A stretch of DNA of 64,000 nt. Origin: an uncultured Rothia sp. (lineage in GTDB: Bacteria; Actinomycetota; Actinomycetes; Actinomycetales; Micrococcaceae). The position numbers and the translations under genes were made by a program. The notes below the pieces were generated by a model, which was given only the letters and a program-made list of their open reading frames with translations, was not told the DNA's origin and made no database searches. How positions within the stretch are numbered: position 1 is the first letter of the stretch; each line of letters starts with the position of its first letter. Location: NCBI RefSeq assembly GCF_916715725.1, contig NZ_CAKAPD010000001.1, positions 248,001 to 312,000 on the forward strand, written 5' to 3'. Of this stretch, positions 42,876-52,170 are shown one piece after another.

Positions 42876-45644
42876 TTAGCTCTTGCGGCGGCGAGCCACG
42901 ACCAGTGCGGTACCTGCAGCCAGGGTGATAGCACCAGCTGCTGCGGCGAACATAGCGCCGGATGCGCCGGTCTGTGCCAGCTTCGAGGAAGAGTTACCGG
43001 AGGTCGAGGAGCTACCTGCGGAAGAACCACCGTTGGAGCCGCTCACACCCAAGTTGTCGGAGGCGCCGGAACCAGCGTCAGAACCGCCGTTGGAGCCGCC
43101 CTTGTGGCCGGCAGCGTTCTGATCGACAGTGGCGCTCTCAGATGCGGACGCACTCGCGGATGCAGACTCGCTCGCGGTTGCGTTCGAGGAAGCAGACTCG
43201 CTTGCGGAAGCCGACTGGCTTGCGGATGCGCTCGCGGACGCGGATGCACTCGCAGATGCAGACACGCTAGCGGACGCCGATGCAGACGCGCTCATCGAGG
43301 GGATCACGGCGGGAACGCTCGGAACCGCAGTCGGGGACGCGCTCACCGATGCGCTCGGGGACATAGAAGCACTCGGGGTTGCAGAAGGAGCTACAGAAGG
43401 AGCCACGGAGGCGCTGGGTGCCACGGACGCGGTCGGCAGAGACGGCGAGGTGGGCGCCTCCGAAGGCACTGCGGTGGGTTCTGCAGTCTTGGTGGGCTCA
43501 GCGGTTGCGGAGGGCTCCACGGTCGGCTCTGCAGAAGGTTCTGCGGTCGCGCTGGGCTCTGCGGTTGCCGAAGGCTCCACAGTCGGTTCTGCAGTTGCAG
43601 AGGGAACCTCGGTCGGAGCAACAGTCGGTTCTGCAGTCTTGGTGGGCTCTGCAGTCGGTGCCATGGTGGGAGCAACAGTCGGCTCAGCAGACTTAGAGGG
43701 CTCAACGCTCGGCTCTGCAGTAGGAGCAACGGTCGGCTCGGGTGCCTTAGTCGGCTCAGCAGAGGGCGCCACAGTGGGTGCAACAGTCGGCTCTGCAGAC
43801 TTGGTCGGCTCAGGTGCCGGGGTCTGTTCCGGAGCCGGCGCCGAGTTTGCTGCCAGGCGGTTCAGCCACAGCTGATCCTCGTAGGTGTTCGGGTTCTCGA
43901 AGCTGGTCGGGTAGATAATATCGCCGTTGGGCAGTTCGAGAGCGTTGTAGCCGCCGCTCTTGTCGGTCTTGCGCATCGAGGAAAGAACCACCTCGTTCAC
44001 CTTGTTCAGGGTGTCGTCCATGAACACCAGGCGGGAGCCGGATGCGTCCACCACAACCACGTTGCCCGCACGGGTCAGGAACATGGTGGCGACCTCGGTC
44101 TTCTCGAAGCCCTCAAGAGTTGCGGACTCGCGGACCACGCTGAAAGTGCCGTTCTCGTACTTGAGGATCTGCACCTTACCGCCGTACCAGTTGTTCCAAC
44201 GGTAAATGTAGCCCTTGGGGCTGACCAGGGTCGAGGGCAGGGCGGTGTCATAGCCTGCGGGTGAAGAGTTCGGCACCAGGGACACGCCGTTGCTGCTCAT
44301 GTGCAGCAGGTGACCCTTCTGAACCACCTTTTCGCCGGCCGCATCGTAGATGGAAGTCGACGGCGCGTACACGAAGCTGCCGTCGGGTAGCGGTGCGAGG
44401 GTCACGGTGTTGTTGGAGAACGAGTCACCGTAGTACTCGTCGAGCGAGTAGGCGTTCACAACCTGCGGGTCGATAGAGTCGGGCTTCGGCAGAGCCTGCG
44501 AGGTTGCCTTGCCGGATGCGTCAATGATGGTCAGCTTACCGCCGCCCTGGCCGTCAATGCTGACGATGCCCCAGGTGTTGTTGGCGGGGTTGTAGCCGAT
44601 TGCCTTGACGGTGTTGGCGCCGAGCTCTGCGTCGGAGTAGGTACCGGAGGAGACGAGCTTACCCTCAGCGGTCACGGTGTACAGCTCGGGCTTGTTGGTC
44701 TCGCTGCCGATGACGAGCATGCGGTTGCCGTCAGCATCCACCGCGAAAACGCCCTTGATTGCCTTCAGAACGCCGGTGTCGGTCATCTTCAGGTTGGAGC
44801 TGGTCAGCACGGTGTAGGTGGTGTTGCCGCCGAAGCTCGGGGGTGCCACGTGCACGATGTGGTTCTGACCCAGACGTGCGGTGTTCTGGGGCAGGCTCAC
44901 GCCCGCGCCGGTGTTGTAGGACTCGGCGACGCTGTAGGCGCTCTTGGGGGTGTTAGCTGCGCTACCGTTGTAGGAGATGCTCAGCGGGTCGAGGCTGGCG
45001 CCTTCGTTGTAGAAGTCGGAGAAGGCGTGGTTACCGTCGGCGGTCAGGTTCGCGGAGATGCCGCTGATGCTGACCACGCCGTCCTTCTCGCTCTGCTTAG
45101 CGGTGCCGGTGCTCAGGGTCGCCATCTTGACTTCCATGGGGCCCTCGAACTTGCCGGAGGCGTAGTTCTTGGTGCGCACGGTCATGTAGAGGGAGCCGGT
45201 GCCGTCAGCGAGGTTCAGTTCCACGCGGGGGTTGGAGAAGGTGAGGTTCAGGGCGCAACCGGTTTCGGGGTCCTGACCTTCGGCGCAGTGGCCGGTGAAC
45301 CAGAGGCGGCCGGCAGCCTGCAGGGTGACCTGCTTGCCATCTTCAGAGACCGTGGTGGAGGTCGGGGTGAAGGTGAACTGCTTTGCGGTTGCGTCCCAGG
45401 ATGCGCCGTCGGTCATTTCGCGGGGCATACCGTTGTAGGACAGGAAGGAGGCGCGCACGCCCCAACCGAAGGACGCGCCTGCAGTTGCCTGGTCGCCTGC
45501 AGCGACGTTCTGTGCGGCAACGTTCTGGGCAGCGATATTAATGTTCTCGGCGAGAACGGGTGCCAGGGGCAGGGCAACAGCGCCAGCAACGGCGAGGGCG
45601 CAGGCTCCCTTGGAGAGGCGGGTGCCAGATGTGAAAATCTTCAT
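42876..45644 (-). CDS. LAQTG-anchored surface protein with HtaA heme-binding-type domain
   Basis: 922 residues. Signal peptide 1-32 (ALAVAGAVALPLAPVLA). Residues ~55-225 are an HtaA domain: GWGVRASFLSYNGMP, GRLWFTGHC, LTFSNPRVEL, DGTGSLYMTVRT. In Corynebacterium HtaA proteins this domain binds heme through Tyr with a nearby His; Y70 and H119 or H206 are candidates here. Residues ~250-620 carry repeated blade-like strands (LYTVTAEGKLVSSGTYSD, GYNPANNTWGIVSIDG), suggesting a beta-propeller. Then EPTVAPT-type repeats (~640-750), a Ser/Ala repeat (~790-860), LAQTG at 889-893, a membrane helix and RRRKS. LAxTG is the class E sortase signal. An IdeR-like box lies 28 bp upstream. Probable iron-regulated wall-anchored heme receptor. 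Confidence 0.85.
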   Translation of the reverse strand: MKIFTSGTRLSKGACALAVAGAVALPLAPVLAENINIAAQNVAAQNVAAGDQATAGASFGWGVRASFLSYNGMPREMTDGASWDATAKQFTFTPTSTTVSEDGKQVTLQAAGRLWFTGHCAEGQDPETGCALNLTFSNPRVELNLADGTGSLYMTVRTKNYASGKFEGPMEVKMATLSTGTAKQSEKDGVVSISGISANLTADGNHAFSDFYNEGASLDPLSISYNGSAANTPKSAYSVAESYNTGAGVSLPQNTARLGQNHIVHVAPPSFGGNTTYTVLTSSNLKMTDTGVLKAIKGVFAVDADGNRMLVIGSETNKPELYTVTAEGKLVSSGTYSDAELGANTVKAIGYNPANNTWGIVSIDGQGGGKLTIIDASGKATSQALPKPDSIDPQVVNAYSLDEYYGDSFSNNTVTLAPLPDGSFVYAPSTSIYDAAGEKVVQKGHLLHMSSNGVSLVPNSSPAGYDTALPSTLVSPKGYIYRWNNWYGGKVQILKYENGTFSVVRESATLEGFEKTEVATMFLTRAGNVVVVDASGSRLVFMDDTLNKVNEVVLSSMRKTDKSGGYNALELPNGDIIYPTSFENPNTYEDQLWLNRLAANSAPAPEQTPAPEPTKSAEPTVAPTVAPSAEPTKAPEPTVAPTAEPSVEPSKSAEPTVAPTMAPTAEPTKTAEPTVAPTEVPSATAEPTVEPSATAEPSATAEPSAEPTVEPSATAEPTKTAEPTAVPSEAPTSPSLPTASVAPSASVAPSVAPSATPSASMSPSASVSASPTAVPSVPAVIPSMSASASASASVSASASASASASASASQSASASESASSNATASESASASASASESATVDQNAAGHKGGSNGGSDAGSGASDNLGVSGSNGGSSAGSSSTSGNSSSKLAQTGASGAMFAAAAGAITLAAGTALVVARRRKS

Positions 45645-45671
45645 TGGTGTGCATCCATACTATCGACATTG

Positions 45672-45690
45672 TTAGGACAGGCTTACTATA
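45672..45690 (+). promoter_or_regulatory. IdeR/DtxR-like box before the HtaA-domain gene
   Basis: TTAGGACAGGCTTACTATA matches 13 of 19 positions of the IdeR/DtxR consensus, with the AGGCT core intact. It lies 28-46 bp upstream of the start codon, where a repressor would cover the promoter. DtxR control of htaA genes is known in Corynebacterium. Confidence 0.55.
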
Positions 45691-45841
45691 TCGATAGCGT
45701 GAGTATTTCTCAACATCAGGTTCCAAGAAACCGTTTTGTGACAAACCACCCCACAGCACACTGACAGGGCAATAAAACCACCCCACACCAGCACACCTCA
45801 ACAGGCAACAGGGGCCACTACTCCCCCACCCCCCTACGCGA

Positions 45842-47443
45842 CTAATCCTTCTTCGAGGTATGCATGCGTGACATGCCCAGAGCACCAAGAATCAGGCCAC
45901 CGCCCAGGGTCACCAAAATCGGCAGAAGAGGCGAGCTCTTATCCATGTTGCGGGTAATCTGCGCCTCCGTTGCCTTCACACCGTTCGGCGATCCAGGCTC
46001 AGTACGAACCTGAGAGGAAGAACCGTTCAGAATCGCGGCACGGCGAGACTGAGCCGCCGAATCGGTACCCGAAGGTAGGTTAGAATCGGGGGTCGCGACC
46101 CGAACAGGCTGCGCCTCCTCAGTGCGGTACCCCAGAGCCGAGGAAGACTCGGTAGCGGAACCACCCGAGGGGCGCGGAATAGAAATCGTGGCGTCATTAG
46201 TACCCGGAGCCATGGCGGTATCAGCCTGAATACCGCGGGTCTTAGACTTAGAACCCGCAGCGGGTGCATCCGCAGTCTCAGAGGCAGACGCGGAAGGTAC
46301 AGCAACCGGCTTCTCCTCGTTCACAGACGAAGAATTGGACGATGATCCACCGCCCTCAGAGGACGCCTGAGTCACCGTAAAACGCACCGTGTTGAGCTGA
46401 AGGTTACCGTCACCGGCAGCGTCAAAAGCCGCCACCAGGTACGTCTTACCGATCTGTAGGGACGCACCGGGCACACCAATCACAGCCTCGAACGCACCCG
46501 CAGAAATAGATTCCGGACTAACGTGCACAATGGCGAGCGCGTCACCCACGGTGTTGCCATTGGAGTCGACTTCCATGACGATCAGGTCGTAGCCCTTGTC
46601 GTTCTGGGGGAAGTTCGTGGCACGGACCGTGACAGGCTTCGTATCATCCTGAGAGTCACCCTGCGAATCCTGAATAGACATGTGCGCCTTGCCCTTGCGC
46701 TGATTCATCGGGTCATACACGCTGTTGTCTTCGGAGATAACGTACTGCCCAGAATCATGGTTCTGCGGGTTGTCCACGGTACGGCGAACCGCGTCACCAT
46801 TCTCAGCGGTGGGTGATGTAGCGGTAGGCGAAGGCAGGTTTACCGCCTCGGGACTTGGGGTGGCACTTGCCTCAGCGGTTTCTGCCTCTTCACGCTCAAT
46901 GTCGACCGGCGGTTCAGTAGGCTTTGCCTTACCGTTGCGCGGGTCAGCGGCCTCAACCAGGCGGTTCCCCCGCTCGGTGACAAAGAATTCGTAGGAGACA
47001 CCGTGCGCGGTATCCTCCAGAACAATCACGTACACGACGTTAGAGTCCGTCGCCGGGCTCATCAGGAGGCGAAACTCCCCCTCCTTGGTCCCCTCAGCTA
47101 GGGTCGGGCTTTCCAGAACGGAGCCACCATACTCACCGGAAGGGGTGTAGAAGTTCACATCAACCAGAACGCTGGAGGCCTCCAGATCTTCAGGGAAACC
47201 CGTCCAACGTAGAAGGTAGCCACCATCCTTGAGCTGCGCCTTCATGGTGATGATGGAGGCGGCGCCCTGCGTCTCCTGATTGTCTTCAGCCCGGTTCGCG
47301 TTCAAAGTCGCGGTTTTTTGCACGGCAGAGTGCGTCGTGACGGGCGCTTCCGTTGCGACAGAGGGTACAACAAGCCCGCACTGAAGCCCCGCAACCAAAA
47401 CGGTTGCGGTGACAATACGGTGCTTCGCTGAATAAATACTCAT
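45842..47443 (-). CDS. Membrane-anchored surface protein with shared beta domain
   Basis: 533 residues. Signal peptide 1-~31 (TATVLVAGLQCGLVVPSVA). Residues ~60-155 form a divergent beta-rich domain. Residues ~268-358 are the domain shared across this locus, with GYDLIVMEVDSNGNTVGDAL, then VSPESISAGAFEAVIGVPGA and a late VRFTV strand. The linkers are Ser/Pro/Glu-rich. A C-terminal helix (LLPILVTLGGGLILGALGM) followed by HTSKKD holds it in the membrane; no LAxTG or LPxTG precedes it. No known family is recognised. It lies 197 bp upstream of the HtaA gene on the same strand. Confidence 0.8.
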   Translation of the reverse strand: MSIYSAKHRIVTATVLVAGLQCGLVVPSVATEAPVTTHSAVQKTATLNANRAEDNQETQGAASIITMKAQLKDGGYLLRWTGFPEDLEASSVLVDVNFYTPSGEYGGSVLESPTLAEGTKEGEFRLLMSPATDSNVVYVIVLEDTAHGVSYEFFVTERGNRLVEAADPRNGKAKPTEPPVDIEREEAETAEASATPSPEAVNLPSPTATSPTAENGDAVRRTVDNPQNHDSGQYVISEDNSVYDPMNQRKGKAHMSIQDSQGDSQDDTKPVTVRATNFPQNDKGYDLIVMEVDSNGNTVGDALAIVHVSPESISAGAFEAVIGVPGASLQIGKTYLVAAFDAAGDGNLQLNTVRFTVTQASSEGGGSSSNSSSVNEEKPVAVPSASASETADAPAAGSKSKTRGIQADTAMAPGTNDATISIPRPSGGSATESSSALGYRTEEAQPVRVATPDSNLPSGTDSAAQSRRAAILNGSSSQVRTEPGSPNGVKATEAQITRNMDKSSPLLPILVTLGGGLILGALGMSRMHTSKKD

Positions 47444-47779
47444 GCAATGCGTCTTTTCATGATGGAAATGTGCGTGCTACTGCCCGTTCTTCATGTGCCG
47501 CGCGGACCCCCGAGTGCGCCATACACCCGGATTCGTCGTACCATACTCCGCTTCATATTTCAGGTGAAGAAGACCTGACAATAGCTCGCATCTATTTATC
47601 GGTTATTTCAACCCTATCACGAACCTTAAGGTTTATTCACGCGAGGGTAGAGTTTTTTTGAACACCCTGAACGCACGACTCGCCCCCGCGATCTGCGCCA
47701 ACAGATAGCGGGGGCGAGCATTCCTCATGAAACAACGAACATACTATGCGATGCCGTCAAAAAGCACGGATTAGGGGCG
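47444..47779. other. Promoter region of the 533-residue surface protein
   Basis: 336 bp. It contains TCTATTTATCGGT at 47591-47603, about 148 bp before the start codon. The same 13-mer recurs 152 bp before the gene at 52171-54171. The terminator of the next gene lies at 47683-47721. Confidence 0.5.
47683..47721 (-). terminator. Terminator after the 612-residue surface protein
   Basis: CTCGCCCCCGC and GCGGGGGCGAG close a stem with GATCTG/CAGAT inside. It lies 59 bp past the stop; there is no U-run. Confidence 0.65.
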
Positions 47780-49618
47780 TTAGCCGCCGAGGACTCCCCT
47801 GCGGTGAGCCATCCATGCGGCACCAACCACCAGCGCCAAACCGGCGCCTCCAAGAGCCCAGAAAGCTACACCGTGCTGCGCAACCTCTTCACTAGCGGGA
47901 GACGCCGCCGAAGCTACAGCCTTCACGCCATCCTGACGATCAGCATTCGCGTTGGAGTGCACCTGGGTGGTATTCGAGTTCACCGTAGCGGAACGATTAT
48001 TAGATTCCGAATGAACCACGGGGGTGAAACCCTTATTGCCATTACCAGAAGCTGCCGACGCCGCCTTTTCTTCATCCGTCAAAGCAGCCGAGTTCGCGGC
48101 AGCAGCGATAGATGCCGGATCAGAACCCGAACTGTACGCCGAAATCTGATTGGTGCGGGTCGGTTCAAAAGCCGAACGCGGAGCTATCGTACGTGCCTGA
48201 GCCAAAGCCTGCAGAGCCTGACGCTGACGCTCAGCCTTCGCTTCCTTTGCCTTGGACATGGCGCTCACCGCATCCAGAGTGGAGCGGGGTGCGCTCGCGG
48301 CAGACTGACCCGAGCCCGACTGGGTATCATCAGAACGAGTCGAGACGGCGCTAGTAGCAGCGGAGGGGCTACCCTGAGTGGCACCGGTCGCCTCGGCCGC
48401 ATTAGTGCTGGGCGTGAGCGATGCGCTTGCATCCTGGCGGGGCGACTCATCCTTCGTCAAGGAGGTTGAGTTGCCGGTCGCCTCGCCACTGACCTTGAAT
48501 CGCACCGAGACAACTTCTTCCGCATACTCAGTATCGTCCGCACGCACCAGGTAGGCGGTGTACACCGAGCCGGTCTTCAGCAGAGAGCCGGGCATGCCAA
48601 CCTCTTCCTTGAACGCGCCATTCACGATGCGATCAGAGCTGATGCGTGTAATGGACAGCGCATCACCCTTATGGTTGCCACTCATATCGGTTTCAACCAC
48701 GATCAGGTCGTAGCCAGCCGCATTCGCGGCCAGACGCTCTGCACTGATAGTCACCGGCTTGGTTTCCTTATCGGAGCGAACCTCAGCATAGGCGACCTTC
48801 AGTTCCGTAGCACTCAGGGTCTGAGTATCGCGAGAAGAGGTCGATCCACCGGGAATCTGCTCCAGCTTCTGCGTGTGGGTTTCGAGGTTCGGGTTTTCAG
48901 CAGACTCGGAAGGCACCTCAGTCTTAACCTTATCCTTGCTACCCTTCTGATCTGCAGCCTGCTGGTTCTTCTGCTCCTCTTCACGGAGCTTTTCCATCGT
49001 CTTCAGCTCGTCAATGGTCGGAACACGGTGGGCGTTTTCCTTCTTATCCACCATAACCTCGTCAGGGTCATCCTCAATCGGGATAACGTGCGGAACGAGG
49101 GAACCCTCAGAAATCATGAATTCGCCATAACCCGCGTCGGAGGTCACAAGATCCATGGCACTAATGGAGTAGTAGCCCTCCTGGGGCATCTGCGGCATCT
49201 CAAAGGTGACGAGCATCGAGCCGTCGTCCGCACGCTCAACCTGCATTGCGGAGGGCTCGTAAGTGTCAGACCCAAGCAACGTGCCAGTGGCGTCGTAGTA
49301 CTGCATTACCAGGTACACCCTAGAGGCATCGCCCACGTAGCCGCCCTCATAGAGGGGCGCGAGCTTAATGGTTGCCTGACCGTCCTTGATGGACTGAATC
49401 TGAATCTCAATGGTATCGACCTCAATTTCGAGGTCTTCGTAGGGGCAGCTTGAATTAAAATCGCTATTAACCAGAGCCGCCAGGCAATCATTCACGTTAA
49501 TTGCTTCAGCCTCTACTGCGGAGGCGCCAGGAAGCACAAAAGCGCTTGCACCTAAAGCGGCTACAAGCGAAAGAGCATGAATGCGTTTCGGAAGTCGAGT
49601 GATAGTCATGTGCGCCAT
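47780..49618 (-). CDS. Surface protein with shared beta domain and degenerate sorting signal
   Basis: 612 residues (or 609 from the second ATG). Signal peptide ~1-35 (LSLVAALGASAFVLPGASA). Residues ~60-170 form a beta-rich domain with one possible disulfide (C45, C58). Residues ~205-235 are a charged coiled segment (LKTMEKLREEEQKNQQAADQ). Residues ~286-378 are the locus-wide domain: GYDLIVVETDMSGNHKGDAL, IVNGAFKEEVGMPGSLLKTG, VRFKV. A Ser/Ala/Thr linker leads to VAQHG, a membrane helix and HRRG. VAQHG sits exactly where LAxTG would be, so the sorting signal looks degenerate. No known family. Confidence 0.8.
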   Translation of the reverse strand: MAHMTITRLPKRIHALSLVAALGASAFVLPGASAVEAEAINVNDCLAALVNSDFNSSCPYEDLEIEVDTIEIQIQSIKDGQATIKLAPLYEGGYVGDASRVYLVMQYYDATGTLLGSDTYEPSAMQVERADDGSMLVTFEMPQMPQEGYYSISAMDLVTSDAGYGEFMISEGSLVPHVIPIEDDPDEVMVDKKENAHRVPTIDELKTMEKLREEEQKNQQAADQKGSKDKVKTEVPSESAENPNLETHTQKLEQIPGGSTSSRDTQTLSATELKVAYAEVRSDKETKPVTISAERLAANAAGYDLIVVETDMSGNHKGDALSITRISSDRIVNGAFKEEVGMPGSLLKTGSVYTAYLVRADDTEYAEEVVSVRFKVSGEATGNSTSLTKDESPRQDASASLTPSTNAAEATGATQGSPSAATSAVSTRSDDTQSGSGQSAASAPRSTLDAVSAMSKAKEAKAERQRQALQALAQARTIAPRSAFEPTRTNQISAYSSGSDPASIAAAANSAALTDEEKAASAASGNGNKGFTPVVHSESNNRSATVNSNTTQVHSNANADRQDGVKAVASAASPASEEVAQHGVAFWALGGAGLALVVGAAWMAHRRGVLGG

Positions 49619-50058
49619 TTCGATCGATGTAGGCGCAAAGCGTGGACTAGGGAAGGCTCACCACAAGCCGGTGTTTCTATCCAAGTATTTGCGCACCAGT
49701 ACGTCGGTTACACCCTAGCCTAACACGGATATTGCACTTAATGTTGCATTGCATTCACGTGCTAAAACTTTATGTCGCGATAATTGCCGAAATAAAAGGG
49801 AATTAAATACTTTACTGAGATATAAATAACGCAAAATTCGAATGTCAAAATATATTCCCCAGAGTGCACCAAAAAGAGATTTTTACACCACCCCAAAGCG
49901 CACCAGACCACCGCGCAATAGAGTCAAACATCCGGGCACACAGAAGGCGCCCCACCAAACACGCACCCACACGGCACGCACCCGACAGAGCGCCTCCCAC
50001 TCAACAAACTCCCCTACAGAGAGCCACGCCTCACAGCGCTAAGCAACAAATAGCTGAA
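49619..50058. other. Intergenic region
   Basis: 440 bp. AT-rich at 49730-49860, as expected for promoters. A TAGCCTAAC core at 49716-49724 resembles half an iron box but the rest does not match. No gene is supported; small plus-strand frames here are Thr/His/Arg-rich shadows. Confidence 0.4.
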
Positions 50059-51873
50059 CTACTCAGCACCCAGCTCCTCAGCACCCTCAAGGCGACGACG
50101 ATACACATTCACCGCCACAGCAGTACCCACAAAAGCAACCGAACCCAACAGAGCAATACTCAGCGGCAAGGTACCCTCCGGCAGCGGGCCATTATCCTGA
50201 GCGCTCGCCTCCAGCTTCGAACCGGCAGAATCACCGCGCGACTTCGAGCTACGCGTATAGAAACTACCCGAACCTGCAGCACCCACATTCTCCTGAGGCG
50301 AAGCAACAGTCACCGTCTCCCCCTCAGCAGACTGGTAACCCAACAGGTTCACCACGGTACGCCCCGGCAACATCACCGCATAACCAGACATCACCATCGT
50401 CGAAGGAACCACCGCAGTCTCAGCCACAGAACTACGAGCCTGCGCGGTAATCGCACGCGCCGACTGCTGCGCCTGCACAATATAGCCCAGAGCGCTATCC
50501 ACCGAGGGAATCTTAGCAACAGAATCAGTCACCAAATCTTGAGCATCCGCAGAGGCACCTGAAGAATCCACAGTGCTCACGCGACCCGAAGGGGCCGAAG
50601 GGCTCACACGCTGATTCGCATCAGAAATCATCGGGACCTGCGGGTGAACAACAGTATTCGTAGGCTTCGGAGCCGGATCAACAGGAACCACACGCTGAAT
50701 CACGCTCACACCAAAAGCACTGGTCGCCATGAGCTGCAGCTCCTCAGTGGAGTTACCACCCACCACAACCACACGATAGCGCTTACCCGCATTCAAAGAG
50801 GTACCGGGAACCTTCAAATCAGCAGAGAAAGAAGCATCAGTCACCTGCCGAGGGCTCACATGCGTGGTCGCCAGCGGCGAACCCACGGCACCGCCGTCAG
50901 CAGGCATCTCAAAGACCATCACGTCATAACCCAGGCCACTCTCCGCAACGTTCCTAGCGCGCACGCTAATCGGCTGCAGCTCATCCGATCCGCGCAGCTC
51001 TGCGGTAGAAATTTCCAGGGTCGCCTCACGGGTCTCCGAGGGAGCCCGATCGGAGCGAGAGTGCACCAGCAGACGATCCTCGGTCACCTCAGCGGGCGCC
51101 GCATCATCGGTAGAAGAACTCGCCGAAGCAGACTCACTCGCGGACGCACTCACCGAGGCGCTAGCAGATGCACTCGCAGAAGGACGAGCCGAAACTTTCT
51201 GCGATGCAGACGGCGCTTCAGAAGGTACCGGGGCGACCGTCGGGCGCGGGCTATCCTTCGCGGCGCTCGGGGATGCACTGGGGCTCAGGGACACCTCAGG
51301 GGCGGGATTCGCCTCCACGCGGTTAGCACGGGGAACGCCAGGGGTGTCAGGGAAGAAAATGTTCTGGCGGCTCGCCAGAATCTCATCAACGGTCGCACCC
51401 TGTTCAGGCATAAACTCAACCGAAATAGCATCCTTGGTGCTCAGGTTCTGCACCTCAACCATATACGGCTGCTCAACGTTCAGACGCTGGTGAATACTGA
51501 CCTCTAGCGCACCCTCATCGTTCAGAGAGGCAGTCATCTGGGAGGCGGGCACGGTCATCGCCGCCACGATACCATCGTCAACGGAAATAGCGACCAGGCG
51601 AACCCTCAGATTCTCCAAAGAGGTTACACCGGTCAACGACAGCAGGGTGTAGTCATTGCTCTGAGCAACCAGGTTCAGGGTAAAGTCGTGGCTGACCACA
51701 TCGGCGGCAACGGCGATGGGAAGTTCAGGCTTCGGAGTCTGCTGAGTCTGCGCGTGAGCGGCAGAGGCGAAGGTGGCGGGGGCCAGAGTTGCAGGCGCGA
51801 CGGAGCCACCCAAACCGAGGGCGGCAGACGCTACTAGCGCCGCGCCGCGAGCAGTTCGCTGCGTGGAAAACAT
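50059..51873 (-). CDS. Membrane-anchored surface protein with shared beta domain and Ser-Ala repeat
   Basis: 604 residues from the ATG after AGGTGACC (a GTG two codons earlier is possible). Signal peptide to about residue 41 (AHAQT). Residues ~52-155 are a divergent beta domain. Residues ~190-255 are a low-complexity linker with (SA)n repeats. Residues ~298-391 are the shared domain: GYDVMVFEMPADGGAVGSPL, VTDASFSADLKVPGTSLNAG. The C-terminus is a single membrane helix (LPLSIALLGSVAFVGTAVAV) with RRRLEGAEELGAE; LPEGT just before it does not fit a sortase motif. No known family. Confidence 0.78.
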   Translation of the reverse strand: MFSTQRTARGAALVASAALGLGGSVAPATLAPATFASAAHAQTQQTPKPELPIAVAADVVSHDFTLNLVAQSNDYTLLSLTGVTSLENLRVRLVAISVDDGIVAAMTVPASQMTASLNDEGALEVSIHQRLNVEQPYMVEVQNLSTKDAISVEFMPEQGATVDEILASRQNIFFPDTPGVPRANRVEANPAPEVSLSPSASPSAAKDSPRPTVAPVPSEAPSASQKVSARPSASASASASVSASASESASASSSTDDAAPAEVTEDRLLVHSRSDRAPSETREATLEISTAELRGSDELQPISVRARNVAESGLGYDVMVFEMPADGGAVGSPLATTHVSPRQVTDASFSADLKVPGTSLNAGKRYRVVVVGGNSTEELQLMATSAFGVSVIQRVVPVDPAPKPTNTVVHPQVPMISDANQRVSPSAPSGRVSTVDSSGASADAQDLVTDSVAKIPSVDSALGYIVQAQQSARAITAQARSSVAETAVVPSTMVMSGYAVMLPGRTVVNLLGYQSAEGETVTVASPQENVGAAGSGSFYTRSSKSRGDSAGSKLEASAQDNGPLPEGTLPLSIALLGSVAFVGTAVAVNVYRRRLEGAEELGAE

Positions 51874-52084
51874 GGTCACCTATTTTCGTGAGTGAGTGTG
51901 ATGAATCGTCGTGTGACTCCTGCGCCCAAAGGTCGGAAGTAGGCGCAGAATAACGGTTCTCTGATATCGGTGACCGGAGGCGCTTCACAGCGACTCCTCA
52001 CCTCGGGTGAACGAGGTGGTAAAGAGTGATAGTACCGTCTATGACAGCACTCTAAATTATAGGTATAACCTTAGAAAAAGTTAA
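51874..52084. other. Intergenic region with TATCGGT motif
   Basis: Contains TTCTCTGATATCGGTG at 51957-51972. A near-identical TCTCTGATTATCGGTG occurs at 56697-56712, before the first gene of the locus. No gene is supported. Confidence 0.45.
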
Positions 52085-52131
52085 AGATGTAGGGACGCCC
52101 GAATCTTGCATTTCGGACGTCCCTACATCTA
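52085..52131 (-). terminator. Terminator after the LAATG surface protein
   Basis: AGATGTAGGGACG and CGTCCCTACATCT form a 13-bp outer stem with CCGAA/TTCGG inside, 40 bp past the stop. Confidence 0.8.
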
Positions 52132-52170
52132 TATGCGTATTTTGCCTAGTGGGGCAATAATTGACCCGTT

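Noticed and set aside
49709..49727. Possible iron box with TAGCCTAAC core
   Set aside because: Only about 10 of 19 consensus positions match; the core alone is not enough.
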